Of a stretch of DNA of 64,000 nucleotides, positions 55,840-64,000 are shown one piece after another. The position numbers and the translations under genes were made by a program. Source of the DNA: Pseudaminobacter soli (ex Li et al. 2025) (GTDB lineage Bacteria; Pseudomonadota; Alphaproteobacteria; Rhizobiales; Rhizobiaceae); the NCBI RefSeq assembly GCF_003012705.1, contig NZ_PXYL01000008.1, forward strand, positions 1-64,000, written 5' to 3'. Every line of letters starts with the position of its first letter. The stretch's first letter is position 1. The notes below the pieces were generated by a model, which saw only the letters and a list, made by a program, of their open reading frames with translations, searched no databases and was not told the DNA's origin.

Positions 55840-58107
55840 TCAGGCGAACGTCACTTCCTTATTCAAGGGCAATGCTCGAATACGTTTGCCGGTGAGCGCG
55901 AAGACTGCATTGGCAAGCGCAGGAAGCGATGGCGGCGTGCCGATTTCCCCTACCCCTCCCATCTTCGGCGCGTTCTCCAGAACCGCGACCTCGAATGCGG
56001 GGCATTGAGACATGCGCATTGCGTCGAAATCATGAAAGTTCGTCTGTTCGACCATACCGTCGGCGAAGGTGATCTCCTGGCCCATGGCGGCGGAAAGCCC
56101 AAAGATGGCGCCGGAGGTCAGCTGCGCCTCGATGATGCCGGGGTCGAGCGCGGTGCCGACATCGGCGGCGATCCAGACCTTTTCGATGCGTATGCCTTTT
56201 GGTGTCTCGGCGACCTGCACAACCTCCGCGACCCAGCTGCCGAAGCTCAGCGTGAAGGCAAAGCCCTTGGCCTTTCCAGCCGGTAGCTTCTCGCCCCAGT
56301 TCGACATGGCGGCGACCTTCTCGACCACCTTAACGGCCGTGGGGTAGTTCGCCATCAGCCGCTTGCGCAGCTCGACCGGATCGATGCCGCCGGCAGTCGC
56401 GATTTCGTCCATGAAGGCCTCGTGGAGGAAGCCGTTGACCGAATTGCCGACCGAGCGCCAGAAGCCGACGGGCACGGCCAACTCGGCTTTCACGCCAGCG
56501 ACGCGGTAGTTCGCGATCGTGTATGGCTGGTTGAACAGGCCGTCGGTCAGCGTCTTGTCGGGGCCAAGCGCCGAGAGCATCGGATAGAAGCGCGGCAGCA
56601 CGCTTGCCATGATCGACGGCGCGATCACCTTGAGGTCGACCGCCAGCGGCATGCCGGTCTCGTCGAGCCGGGCGCGGAAGCGGCCGAGGGCGGCGGGCCT
56701 ATAGGTATCGTGCGTGATGTCTTCCTCGCGCGTCCAGGTCACCTTCACCGGCCGCCCATCTGCCGCTTGCGCGAGCTTGGTGGCATAGAGCGCGTAATCC
56801 GCCTCCAGCCGCCGCCCGAAGCCGCCGCCGAGATAGGTGACGTGGACGTTGCACTGGGCTTCGCCTACACCGGCCTCGCGAGCACAGAGCGTTCGAAGGA
56901 GCGACGGCGCTTGGTTGGGCGCCCAGATGTCGAGCACGCCGTCCTTGAGCCAAGCGGTGGCATTCATCGGCTCCATCGCGGCATGGGCCAGGAAAGGCAC
57001 GCGGTATTCAGCCTCGATCAGCCGCTCGCGCGGCGCGTCGGCGAATTGGACCTCGACATCGCCTTCGTTGCGCATCACCGAGCCGTTTTGGGCCGCGGCA
57101 TCCGCCAGCACCTGCCACATGCCGGCGCTGTCGGCTGGGTACGGGGCCGTGCCCCATTCGACCTTCACCGCATCGGCCGCCTGGAATGCATGCCAGGTGG
57201 ATTTGGCGAGCACGCCATAACCGTTGCCGAGATGTGTGCTTATTGGCACGATCTTGATGACGCCGGGCATCTTCTCGGCTTCCGAGGCGTCGAGCGAGAC
57301 CACAGCGCCGCCGAGATGCGGGTTCATGCGCACGGTGCCGAAGACCATGTCGGGCAAGTCGACATCGATGCCGAAGATCGGCTGGCCGGTGACTTTGGCG
57401 TGCATGTCGGTGCGCATCTGCGGCTTGCCGAGCACGCGCCACTCGGACCGTTCGCGGAGCGCGATCTCGGTGGGCGGAGCAAGCTTTGCTGCGGCGGCAG
57501 CGAGCTCGCCATAGGTCAGGCTCCTGCCCGAGGCAGGATCGGTGACCTTGCCGTCCCGCGTGGTCAAGGTCGCAGCCGCAACGCCGAATTCCTTGGCCGC
57601 GGCGGCCTTCAGCATCTCGCGGGCGGCGGCGCCGGCATGGCGCATCTTGTCGAAGGCGTCGACCGTGGTCGTCGATCCGCCGGTCGCCTGCACGGCGAGG
57701 AATTTCCCGACGACCGCCATGCCGTCGCGCGCCAGATTGGCGAGCGTGGATTCATCGAAGACCGGGAAGGGCAGGCCATCGCGAAGGATGGCGATATTGG
57801 CGTAAGCCGACGCCACCGGGCCGTGCTCGACCTTGAGCGCTGAAAGGTCGAGGTCGAGTTCTTCCGCCACCAGCGCGGCGAGCGTGGTCGCCACACCCTG
57901 ACCCATCTCAGCACGCGGAGCGATGACCGTGATGGTGTTGTCGGGCGCGATCTTCACATAGGGATTGAAGGTCGCCTCGCCGTCGGAAAGCTCGCCTTCG
58001 AGCGGGTTGGGGAAGGGTTTGCGATAGCTGTAGTAGCCGAAGGCGACGCCACCGGCGACTGCGGCGGCTCCGATCAGGAAGGTGCGGCGGGCGATCTTTC
58101 CGGCCAT
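55840..58107 (-). CDS. iorB: molybdopterin-binding subunit of an IorAB-type oxidoreductase
   Basis: 755 aa. The Tat signal RRTFLIGAAAVAGGVAFG at residues 7-24 implies periplasmic export as a folded complex. The family features are intact: EMGQGVATTLAALVAEELD, VFGTVRMNPHLGGAVV, GGGFGRRLEADYALYATKLA (cofactor binding) and MGQEITFADGMVEQTNF. It resembles isoquinoline 1-oxidoreductase beta subunits and membrane-linked aldehyde dehydrogenases. Downstream of the 2Fe-2S subunit, one base apart. No FAD (medium) subunit is next to it, so electrons likely pass to a cytochrome. Confidence 0.92.
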   Translation of the reverse strand: MAGKIARRTFLIGAAAVAGGVAFGYYSYRKPFPNPLEGELSDGEATFNPYVKIAPDNTITVIAPRAEMGQGVATTLAALVAEELDLDLSALKVEHGPVASAYANIAILRDGLPFPVFDESTLANLARDGMAVVGKFLAVQATGGSTTTVDAFDKMRHAGAAAREMLKAAAAKEFGVAAATLTTRDGKVTDPASGRSLTYGELAAAAAKLAPPTEIALRERSEWRVLGKPQMRTDMHAKVTGQPIFGIDVDLPDMVFGTVRMNPHLGGAVVSLDASEAEKMPGVIKIVPISTHLGNGYGVLAKSTWHAFQAADAVKVEWGTAPYPADSAGMWQVLADAAAQNGSVMRNEGDVEVQFADAPRERLIEAEYRVPFLAHAAMEPMNATAWLKDGVLDIWAPNQAPSLLRTLCAREAGVGEAQCNVHVTYLGGGFGRRLEADYALYATKLAQAADGRPVKVTWTREEDITHDTYRPAALGRFRARLDETGMPLAVDLKVIAPSIMASVLPRFYPMLSALGPDKTLTDGLFNQPYTIANYRVAGVKAELAVPVGFWRSVGNSVNGFLHEAFMDEIATAGGIDPVELRKRLMANYPTAVKVVEKVAAMSNWGEKLPAGKAKGFAFTLSFGSWVAEVVQVAETPKGIRIEKVWIAADVGTALDPGIIEAQLTSGAIFGLSAAMGQEITFADGMVEQTNFHDFDAMRMSQCPAFEVAVLENAPKMGGVGEIGTPPSLPALANAVFALTGKRIRALPLNKEVTFA

Positions 58108-58108
58108 G

Positions 58109-58567
58109 TCAGGCTCCCGCCTTCAGCGATGCCGCGCGCTTGATCGCCGCGCGGATGCGCGGATAGGTGCCGCAGCGACACAGATTGCCGCTCATGGCCT
58201 CGTCGATCTCGGCGTCAGTCGGTGATGGCGTGTGCTCCAGAAGGGCTGCCGCGCTCATGATCTGGCCGCACTGGCAGTAGCCGCATTGCGGCACCTGCTC
58301 CTCCAGCCAGGCCTGCTGGACAGGATGCAGCTTGCCGTCGGTCGAAAGCCCCTCGATGGTGGTGACGGCCCCCTCCACCTGTCCGACCGGCAGCGTGCAG
58401 GAGGGCACCGCCTCGCCGTTCACATGCACCGTGCAGGCGCCGCAGGCGGCGATGCCGCAGCCGAATTTCAGGCCCTTCTTGCCTGCAAGGTCGCGCAGCG
58501 CCCACAAAAGCGGCATGTCGGGATCGGCGTCGATCTCGATCCCTTGTCCGTCGACCATGAGGCGCAT
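58109..58567 (-). CDS. iorA: 2Fe-2S subunit of an IorAB-type oxidoreductase
   Basis: 152 aa. The plant-type 2Fe-2S motif [20 protein letters not shown] and the second cluster motif [13 protein letters not shown] with CRCGTYPRI match the small subunit of xanthine dehydrogenase family enzymes. It transfers electrons from the molybdenum site of IorB. It is first in the two-gene operon; no Tat signal, so it would be exported with IorB. Confidence 0.94.
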   Translation of the reverse strand: MRLMVDGQGIEIDADPDMPLLWALRDLAGKKGLKFGCGIAACGACTVHVNGEAVPSCTLPVGQVEGAVTTIEGLSTDGKLHPVQQAWLEEQVPQCGYCQCGQIMSAAALLEHTPSPTDAEIDEAMSGNLCRCGTYPRIRAAIKRAASLKAGA

Positions 58568-58650
58568 GGCATGTCCTTCCCGAGCATCCGATCCGGAAGA
58601 CTAGCACATCATGGGTTTCGAAAGTCCAGCAACGTGCCGAAGCAATGGTG

Positions 58651-59769
58651 TCAGGCTGCCTCGGGTTTCTTGCGCGTCGCCAAAAATTCGCGCACCCGCT
58701 TGCCGGGGATCGCGTGCTGCAACGGGCCGAAGCGGCCGCGGAACTCGTCGGTCAGGTCGAGCGTGGGCCGGTTGCCGACCGCGTCGAAATTCTCGTCGAG
58801 CCAGTCGCCTGCGGCGTTGCGGCCAAGGTCGCGCAGATATTCCAGGAACGCCCATTCGGCATTGACCTTGGAGGAGGCCGACAGGTCCTTGAAGGCGTCG
58901 TCGGCGTCGATGCGGTGCATGCGGATGTCGCGGTATTCGCCATGCGGCAGTCGGCCGGCCGCGATCAGTTCCTTGATGAAGGCGATGGCCCGGAATTCGC
59001 GCAGCAGCGAGGCGTTGAAGGTGATCTCGTCAATGCGGTTCTGGATCTCGTTGGCGGTCCTGGGTGTCCCCTCCCGGGTGACCGGATTGATCTGCACCAA
59101 AAGCACATCGTCGGTCTTGGCTTCGCTGAAGAAGGGGAAGATGGCCGGGTTGCCACCATAGCCGCCGTCCCAATAGGGCGTGCCGTCGATCTCCACGGCC
59201 TGAAATATCTGCGGCAGGCAGGCAGAGGCCATGATGACGTCGAGCGTGATCTCGTTCGGCTGGAAAACGCGCAGCTGCCCGGTCTCGACATTGGTGGCCG
59301 AGACGAAAAGCTTGATCGCCTTGCAGGAGCGGACGTTGTCGAAGTCGATCTCGCTCGCCACCACGTCGCGCAGCGGATTGATGTTCAGCGGGTTGGCCGC
59401 ATAGGGCGACAGCGTTCGCGACAGGGTGTCGTGCCAGATGTAGCCTGGCGTGTGCTCGACCGACCAATTGCCCCACAGCACGTCCCAGGGCATGCGCTGC
59501 ACCGGGCTGAAGCGGCCCTTCAACGCCACCGCACGCCACAGGTCGTGCAGCTTCTGGCGCGCGCCCTCGGCGCCGCCACGCACCCAGCCGTCGGCGAGGG
59601 CGGCTGCGTTCATGCCGCCGGCACTGGTGCCCGACACCGCCGCAATTTCGAGCCGCCCGTCCTCCAGCAGGCGGTCGAGCACGCCCCATGAAAAGGCGCC
59701 GTGCGAGCCGCCTCCCTGAAGCGCGACGTTGATCGGTTTTTTCTCCTCCGCCTTGCCGTTTCCAGTCAT
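58651..59769 (-). CDS. patatin-like phospholipase
   Basis: 372 aa. Oxyanion hole NVALQGGGSHGAFSWGVLDR. Nucleophile serine in VSGTSAGGMNAAAL (GxSxG). Asp of the dyad in YWDGGYGGNPAIFPFF (DGG). The catalytic Ser-Asp dyad is complete, so it is likely an active lipid acyl hydrolase. Bacterial patatins serve in membrane-lipid turnover; some are phage-defence effectors, which is not suggested by this housekeeping context. It lies 50 bp after bdhA on the same strand. Confidence 0.95.
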   Translation of the reverse strand: MTGNGKAEEKKPINVALQGGGSHGAFSWGVLDRLLEDGRLEIAAVSGTSAGGMNAAALADGWVRGGAEGARQKLHDLWRAVALKGRFSPVQRMPWDVLWGNWSVEHTPGYIWHDTLSRTLSPYAANPLNINPLRDVVASEIDFDNVRSCKAIKLFVSATNVETGQLRVFQPNEITLDVIMASACLPQIFQAVEIDGTPYWDGGYGGNPAIFPFFSEAKTDDVLLVQINPVTREGTPRTANEIQNRIDEITFNASLLREFRAIAFIKELIAAGRLPHGEYRDIRMHRIDADDAFKDLSASSKVNAEWAFLEYLRDLGRNAAGDWLDENFDAVGNRPTLDLTDEFRGRFGPLQHAIPGKRVREFLATRKKPEAA

Positions 59770-59819
59770 GGCGTCATTCCTGTCGATGTTTCCTGTGATT
59801 TTGGCCGTGCGGCCGTTGA

Positions 59820-60602
59820 TCAGCCCGCCGCCCAGCCGCCGTCGATGGAAAGCTGCGTGCCGTTGATCTGCGCGGCTGCATCCGAGCAGAGGAAGACGGT
59901 CGCCGCGCCGATCTGCCCGACGGTGACGAACTCCTTAGTCGGCTGCTTTTCGAGCATCACCTCTCGGACGACCGTCTCGCGGTCCATCTTGTGCACCTTC
60001 ATCTGGTCGGGGATCTGGGCCTCGACCAGCGGCGTCAACACATAGCCGGGGCAGATCGCGTTGCAGGTGATGCCGAAGGTCGCCACCTCGAGCGCCACCG
60101 TCTTGGTGAGCCCGACGATGCCGTGCTTGGCCGAGACATAGGCCGATTTGAACGGCGAGGCGACGAGGCCATGCACGGAGGCGATGTTGACGATGCGTCC
60201 CCAGCCTTGCTCCTTCATGAACGGGATTGCCGCCGCGATGGTGTGGAAGGACGAGGAGAGGTTGATGGCGATGATCGAATCCCATTTCTCGATCGGGAAA
60301 TCCTCGATCGCCGCAACATGCTGGATGCCGGCATTGTTGACGAGGATGTCGACCGAGCCGAAATTCTCCGCCGCCTTGGCCACTAGCGCCCGGCACGCTC
60401 CCGGATCCGACATGTCGGCCTCGATGTAGATCGCCTTGACCTTGTGGTCGGAGGCGATTTTCTCGGCGATTTCATGGTCTTCCGTCCTGTTGGAGAAGGA
60501 ATTGACCACGATGTTGCAGCCCTCGGCCGCCAATGCGTTGGCAATAGCCAAGCCGATGCCCGAGGTCGAGCCGGTGACGATGGCGGTCTTCTTGGCGGTC
60601 AT
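59820..60602 (-). CDS. bdhA: 3-hydroxybutyrate dehydrogenase
   Basis: 260 aa classical short-chain dehydrogenase: cofactor motif VTGSTSGIGLAIANAL, NNAGIQHV, catalytic Ser in NIASVHGL, YVSAKHGIVGLTK (YxxxK), and the C-terminal GTQLSIDGGWAAG. NNAGIQHVAAIEDFP and HGLVASPFKSAYV match bacterial BdhA. It oxidises 3-hydroxybutyrate to acetoacetate in PHB breakdown. Divergent from moxR, 155 bp apart. Confidence 0.95.
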   Translation of the reverse strand: MTAKKTAIVTGSTSGIGLAIANALAAEGCNIVVNSFSNRTEDHEIAEKIASDHKVKAIYIEADMSDPGACRALVAKAAENFGSVDILVNNAGIQHVAAIEDFPIEKWDSIIAINLSSSFHTIAAAIPFMKEQGWGRIVNIASVHGLVASPFKSAYVSAKHGIVGLTKTVALEVATFGITCNAICPGYVLTPLVEAQIPDQMKVHKMDRETVVREVMLEKQPTKEFVTVGQIGAATVFLCSDAAAQINGTQLSIDGGWAAG

Positions 60603-60641
60603 GGCGGCATCCTTTGTCCGGGCTGGCGTTCAATCTATATA

Positions 60642-60655
60642 TTGCAGTGCAGCAA
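60642..60655. promoter_or_regulatory. possible PhaR/AniA-type site before bdhA
   Basis: TTGCAGTGCAGCAA lies 40 bp before the bdhA start. PhaR repressors of PHB metabolism bind TGC-rich palindromes (CTGC-N3-4-GCAG is described for Paracoccus); the match here is partial, so this is tentative. Confidence 0.35.
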
Positions 60656-60757
60656 AATTGCGACGGAGCGCGACAGGCCGACGCAAAACGGCCACGACGC
60701 CTTGCTGTGATGGTGCAGGACACCTACTGTCCCGGCCGGCATAAAGCGGAGTTTGGA

Positions 60758-61597
60758 ATGCGTTTCGAAGGCACGTCGGCCTATGTCGCCGAGAAGGATC
60801 TGATGGTGGCCGTCAATGCGGCGATCGCGCTGGAGCGGCCGCTGCTGGTCAAGGGCGAGCCGGGCACCGGCAAGACCGAACTTGCAAAGCAGGTGGCAGC
60901 AGCACTGGGTCTCGACCTCATCGAATGGCATGTCAAATCCACCACTAAGGCCCAGCAGGGCCTCTATGAATATGACGCCGTCTCGCGCCTGCGCGACAGC
61001 CAGCTCGGCGACGACCGTTTCAACGACATCACCAACTACATCCGCCGCGGCAAGCTGTGGGAATCGTTTGCCGCCGACCGCAAGGTGGTGCTGCTGATCG
61101 ATGAAATCGACAAGGCCGACATCGAGTTCCCCAACGATCTGCTGCAGGAACTCGATAAGATGGAGTTCTTCGTCTACGAGACGGGCGAGACGATCCGCGC
61201 GCGGCAACGGCCCATCGTCATCATCACCTCCAACAACGAGAAGGAACTGCCCGACGCCTTTCTGCGCCGCTGCTTCTTCCATTACATCCGCTTCCCCGAT
61301 GCCGAGACGCTGGCCAAGATCGTCGAGGTGCATTTCCCCGGCATCAAGCAGAGCCTGGTGCGCGAGGCGCTGACGCAGTTTTACGAGGTGCGCGAGGTGC
61401 CGGGGCTGAAGAAGAAGCCGTCCACGTCCGAGGCGCTCGACTGGATCAGGCTTCTGGTGGCCGACGATGTCGACCCGGCCGACCTGCGCGCCGATCCGAA
61501 GAACGCTTTGCCAAAACTGCACGGCGCGCTGCTCAAGAACGAGCAGGACGTGCATCTGTTCGAGCGGCTGGCCTTCATGGCGAGACGGCAGGGGTAA
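60758..61597 (+). CDS. MoxR-family AAA ATPase
   Basis: 279 aa from ATG 60758 (MRFEGTSAYVAEKDL). Walker A GEPGTGKTEL, Walker B VVLLIDEIDKADIEF, sensor region IVIITSNNEKELPDAF, then FLRRCFFHYIRFP. The lid helix follows at about 215-275. MoxR ATPases act as chaperones with vWA partner proteins. The partner appears 2.3 kb away at 63914, interrupted by two GNAT genes and a leftward lysozyme gene. Confidence 0.92.
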   Translation: MRFEGTSAYVAEKDLMVAVNAAIALERPLLVKGEPGTGKTELAKQVAAALGLDLIEWHVKSTTKAQQGLYEYDAVSRLRDSQLGDDRFNDITNYIRRGKLWESFAADRKVVLLIDEIDKADIEFPNDLLQELDKMEFFVYETGETIRARQRPIVIITSNNEKELPDAFLRRCFFHYIRFPDAETLAKIVEVHFPGIKQSLVREALTQFYEVREVPGLKKKPSTSEALDWIRLLVADDVDPADLRADPKNALPKLHGALLKNEQDVHLFERLAFMARRQG

Positions 61598-61624
61598 GCT
61601 CCCCGACGCGATTTGCCTCGCAAA

Positions 61625-61651
61625 CCCTCCTCTCCCCACGGGAGGGGAGGG
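61625..61651. terminator. GC-rich hairpin after moxR
   Basis: CCCTCC-T-CTCC pairs with GGAG-G-GGAGGG around CCACG (11-bp stem with one U-G). It lies 28 bp after the moxR stop. The CCTCTCCCC...GGAGGGGAGG type is also a frequent intergenic repeat in rhizobia, so it may be a repeat rather than a dedicated terminator. Confidence 0.45.
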
Positions 61652-61746
61652 CTACAGAACGGCCAGCGATTTCTGCGTTCTGGCCCGTTGGCACTATGCG
61701 AGGTTTCGGCAAGTCTGTCCCGCTAAGAACAAGCGATGGAACAGCG

Positions 61747-62187
61747 ATGACCGAAGTTACAATCCGCCGATTTGAACCGGGAGACAGGGCGCATTGGGAA
61801 ACGCTCTGGCAAGGCTACAACACGTTCTACAAGCGCAGCGTCGAGCAGCGCGTGACCGACCGGCTATGGTCGCGGCTCTTGGATGGCAGCGGCGAGCCCT
61901 TCGGTTTCGCAGCCGCGATCGAAGGCAAGGTCGTCGGGCTAGCCCATTACTTCTTCGTCTCCTCCACGTCCGAATGGAATCCGCGCTGCTACATGCAGGA
62001 TCTGTTTGCCGATCCGGAAATCCGCGGCAAGGGCGTCGGCCGGGCGCTCATCGAAGCGGTGTATTCGGAAGCCGACAAGCACGAAGCCGCGCAGACCTAC
62101 TGGCTCACCCAGGACTTCAACGAAACCGCGCGCAAGCTCTACGACAAGCTCGCCCGCGCAACACCCTTCATCAAATATCAGCGCTAG
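61747..62187 (+). CDS. GNAT N-acetyltransferase, tandem copy 1
   Basis: 146 aa from ATG 61747 (MTEVTIRRFEPGDRAHWETLW). Acetyl-CoA loop DPEIRGKGVGRALIEAVYSE. C-terminal WLTQDFNETARKLYDKLAR. It is clearly a paralogue of the next gene along its whole length (YMQDLFADPEIRGKGVG against YLQDLFTAPETRGKGVG). The substrate is unknown; histone acetyltransferase HPA2-like GNATs have this profile. Confidence 0.92.
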   Translation: MTEVTIRRFEPGDRAHWETLWQGYNTFYKRSVEQRVTDRLWSRLLDGSGEPFGFAAAIEGKVVGLAHYFFVSSTSEWNPRCYMQDLFADPEIRGKGVGRALIEAVYSEADKHEAAQTYWLTQDFNETARKLYDKLARATPFIKYQR

Positions 62188-62195
62188 GAACCCTA

Positions 62196-62642
62196 ATGGC
62201 CGACATCACCATCCGCCCGCTCCAGCAGACTGACCACGACGACTGGCGCCGGCTCTGGACCGCCTATCTCGAATTCTACAAGACCACCGTGCCGGAGGAG
62301 GTCTACCAGGCCACCTGGAAGCGCCTGTTCACCGAAGGCGAGTTCGAGCCCAAGGGCTCTCTGGCGCTGATGGACGGCAAGCCGGTGGGGCTGGTGCACT
62401 ATCTCTATCACCGCTCCTGCTGGTCGACCGTCAACAACTGCTATCTGCAGGACCTGTTCACCGCGCCCGAAACGCGCGGCAAGGGCGTGGGCGCTGCCTT
62501 GATCGAGGCGGTGAAGCAGGAGGCAGGCAAGATCGGCGTGACCAATGTCTATTGGATGACGCACGAAACCAACGCCACCGCGCGCAAGCTCTACGATCAC
62601 GTCGCGCGGCGCACCGGCTTCATCGAGTACGATCTCATGTAA
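62196..62642 (+). CDS. GNAT N-acetyltransferase, tandem copy 2
   Basis: 148 aa from ATG 62196, 8 bp after its paralogue, so a recent-looking tandem duplication in one operon. Key parts: LEFYKTTVPEEVYQATWKRL, YLQDLFTAPETRGKGVGAAL, VYWMTHETNATARKLYDHVA. Substrate unknown. Confidence 0.92.
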   Translation: MADITIRPLQQTDHDDWRRLWTAYLEFYKTTVPEEVYQATWKRLFTEGEFEPKGSLALMDGKPVGLVHYLYHRSCWSTVNNCYLQDLFTAPETRGKGVGAALIEAVKQEAGKIGVTNVYWMTHETNATARKLYDHVARRTGFIEYDLM

Positions 62643-62693
62643 TCTCTGCGTGCGGGGCGGGCGATGCCGCGCGCCCCGCAAGGCTCAGTTTCT

Positions 62694-63743
62694 TCAGCTC
62701 GAGCGCGCGTCGGCCCAGTCGTGCCACTGATCCTCGGTGCCGTGGAAGACGTTGAGGTCTATCTTGCCTTCGACGCCGTGCGACAAGCCCGACCCCGAAT
62801 ACTGCCAGAAAACCCATCTGCGCCCCGGATAGACCTTGGACGGATGCTCGGCCACGGCCCGCAGCCAGAACGGATAGTTCAGGAACGCACCCTGCAAATT
62901 GTCGCGATAAAAATCCGGGGCGGTGTAGATGATCGGGCGCTGGCCGTAATGGCGTTCCAGCTTGTCCATGAACACCTGCATCTTCTCGCGGATCTTCTCC
63001 GGCGACAGGCGACGCTTGCAGCTCGATTCGCCATTGTATTCGACGTCGATGACCGGCGGCAGCGCGTTCGGTTCGCGCGGCACGTTGCGGATGAACCAGT
63101 CGGCCTGTTCGCCGGCGGTGCGGCACCAGTAGAAGAAGTGGTAGGCGCCGCGCTTCAGCCCGGCTTCCTGGGCCCCGCGCCAGTTTGCCCTGAACATCGG
63201 GTCGAGATGGTCGCCGCCATCGGTGGCCTTGATGTAGGCGAAGTTTGCGCCCTGCGTGCGCAGCTTCGCCCAGTCTATATCGCCCTGCCAGCGCGATACG
63301 TCGACGCCGTGCACGGCCAATGCCTTGGGGGAGCCCCTGCCGAAATTGATCGGCTTGGCATCGCGGAACTGGCGGCTATAGATTCGCGACCGCTGTCCCG
63401 GAGTGGCGCGCGCCATCGGCCTCGAGGGCGCGAGCATGGCCAGGGGTTTTTCGGCCGGGATCGGCATGCCGACGGTAGTCATCTGCGGCACAGGAGCCTG
63501 CGGCACGGGACCGGCCCAGGCCAGCACTTCCTGCGGCTCGGTTCGCTGCGGCGGTTCGTCATTTGCGGCGACTGAGGGAATGGTCGCCTCGGGGACGGGG
63601 CTGTTCGGCCTGGCGACGGAACTCGTCGTCTCCTTCGAAGGCGGCCGCGCTTGCGCCAAAAGGTCGCCCAGGCCCGAGCTCGACGAACAGCCGGCCATGG
63701 CCATGCAAGCGAAGACAATTGCTGACACGCCTGAGAAACGCAT
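62694..63743 (-). CDS. GH25 family lysozyme-like lipoprotein
   Basis: 349 aa from ATG 63743 (MRFSGVSAIVFACMAMAG). Lipobox AMAG-C gives a lipoprotein with Cys about residue 19. A Pro/Thr-rich linker (about 25-125) leads to a GH25 muramidase domain (about 140-345): AVHGVDVSRWQGDIDWAKL (catalytic Asp region), NFAYIKATDGGDHLDP, PPVIDVEYNGESS (DxE motif), PIIYTAPDFYRDN, and FWQYSGSG. It would cleave peptidoglycan from the periplasmic side. Leftward between rightward genes. Confidence 0.93.
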   Translation of the reverse strand: MRFSGVSAIVFACMAMAGCSSSSGLGDLLAQARPPSKETTSSVARPNSPVPEATIPSVAANDEPPQRTEPQEVLAWAGPVPQAPVPQMTTVGMPIPAEKPLAMLAPSRPMARATPGQRSRIYSRQFRDAKPINFGRGSPKALAVHGVDVSRWQGDIDWAKLRTQGANFAYIKATDGGDHLDPMFRANWRGAQEAGLKRGAYHFFYWCRTAGEQADWFIRNVPREPNALPPVIDVEYNGESSCKRRLSPEKIREKMQVFMDKLERHYGQRPIIYTAPDFYRDNLQGAFLNYPFWLRAVAEHPSKVYPGRRWVFWQYSGSGLSHGVEGKIDLNVFHGTEDQWHDWADARSS

Positions 63744-63913
63744 AGACACCCGCACGCAAAAACGGCGACGGCCCAGAGCCATCGCAACACGTCTGGGCAA
63801 TTGCTAACGGGAAATTACCAAGAAAGGCTGAATCCGCTTGTTTACCTTGTTAGCCGATCGAAAGCGCGGCGGGTGGTCTTGCCTGCGGGCCGGATGCGAA
63901 CCAAATTGCCCCC

Positions 63914-64000
63914 ATGTTCATACCCTTCTTTCTCGAACTCAAAGCCGCCAAGGTCCCGGTTTCGCTGCGCGAATATCTCGCTCTTCTCGAAGGGCTGGAG
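63914..64000 (+). CDS. vWA-domain protein (CoxE-like), start only
   Basis: Only 29 codons are visible: MFIPFFLELKAAKVPVSLRE, then YLALLEGLE. This N-terminus is typical of the vWA/CoxE-like proteins that pair with MoxR ATPases. The gene runs off the window. The link to the MoxR gene at 60758 is inferred from the family pairing. Confidence 0.75.
   Translation, partial: MFIPFFLELKAAKVPVSLREYLALLEGLE

Noticed and set aside
58651-59769. Patatin as a CBASS effector
   Set aside because: No nucleotide cyclase or other CBASS genes nearby; the location next to bdhA in core chromosome suggests lipid metabolism.

Overview
The window looks like a chromosomal segment of an alphaproteobacterium of the Hyphomicrobiales, most likely Mesorhizobium or a close Phyllobacteriaceae relative. 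This is inferred from high GC, the order tRNA-Ser / rplU-rpmA / GNAT / obgE-proB-proA-nadD / rsfS-rlmH / envC-ctpA-polysaccharide deacetylase-rppH, and typical rhizobial genes (livHMGF with a DUF6867 gene, IorAB-type oxidoreductase, TTG and GTG starts). Nothing here fixes the species.

Layout. 1-4.75 kb: signalling genes (partial methyl-accepting chemotaxis protein, PAS-PAS-GGDEF-EAL protein, Crp/Fnr regulator with a palindrome in its promoter). 4.88-16.71 kb: an integrated element of about 11.8 kb, bounded by a 25-bp direct repeat copied from the 3' end of tRNA-Ser(CGA). 16.7-30.8 kb: housekeeping block (tRNA-Ser, ribosomal proteins L21 and L27, ObgE, proline biosynthesis, NAD biosynthesis, ribosome silencing and methylation, EnvC-CtpA cell-envelope genes, RppH). 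31.2-37.1 kb: amino-acid catabolism (alanine racemase-DadA, LysR, MmsA, GntR). 37.9-43.8 kb: branched-chain amino-acid ABC transporter. 44-47.4 kb: pyruvate carboxylase. 47.6-64 kb: MFS/LysR/NmrA-like genes, an RND efflux pair, an IorAB molybdenum oxidoreductase, patatin, 3-hydroxybutyrate dehydrogenase, MoxR ATPase, tandem GNATs, a GH25 lipoprotein, and the start of a vWA protein.

The element is the unusual part. It has a tyrosine integrase at the left end, 23-bp near-identical repeats just inside both att sites, and a serine recombinase. It carries a phage-like pair of genes (227 and 1258 aa). Three copies of a 20-21 bp motif laid out like T7-family RNA polymerase promoters (ACTATA block) lie upstream of that pair and behind its terminator, yet no phage polymerase gene is present. 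Its cargo looks defence-like: a nucleoside-deoxyribosyltransferase-fold protein, a convergent GrlR-like/DUF6680 gene pair, and a two-domain HEPN (R-x4-H) protein split by a frameshift. My leading hypothesis is a T7-like podophage remnant or phage satellite carrying anti-phage genes. The att structure is directly visible; the T7 link and the defence roles are inference.

All functions were assigned by reading sequence motifs; no database search was run. Starts were moved to internal ATG/GTG/TTG codons where a ribosome-binding site or family N-terminus supported it.
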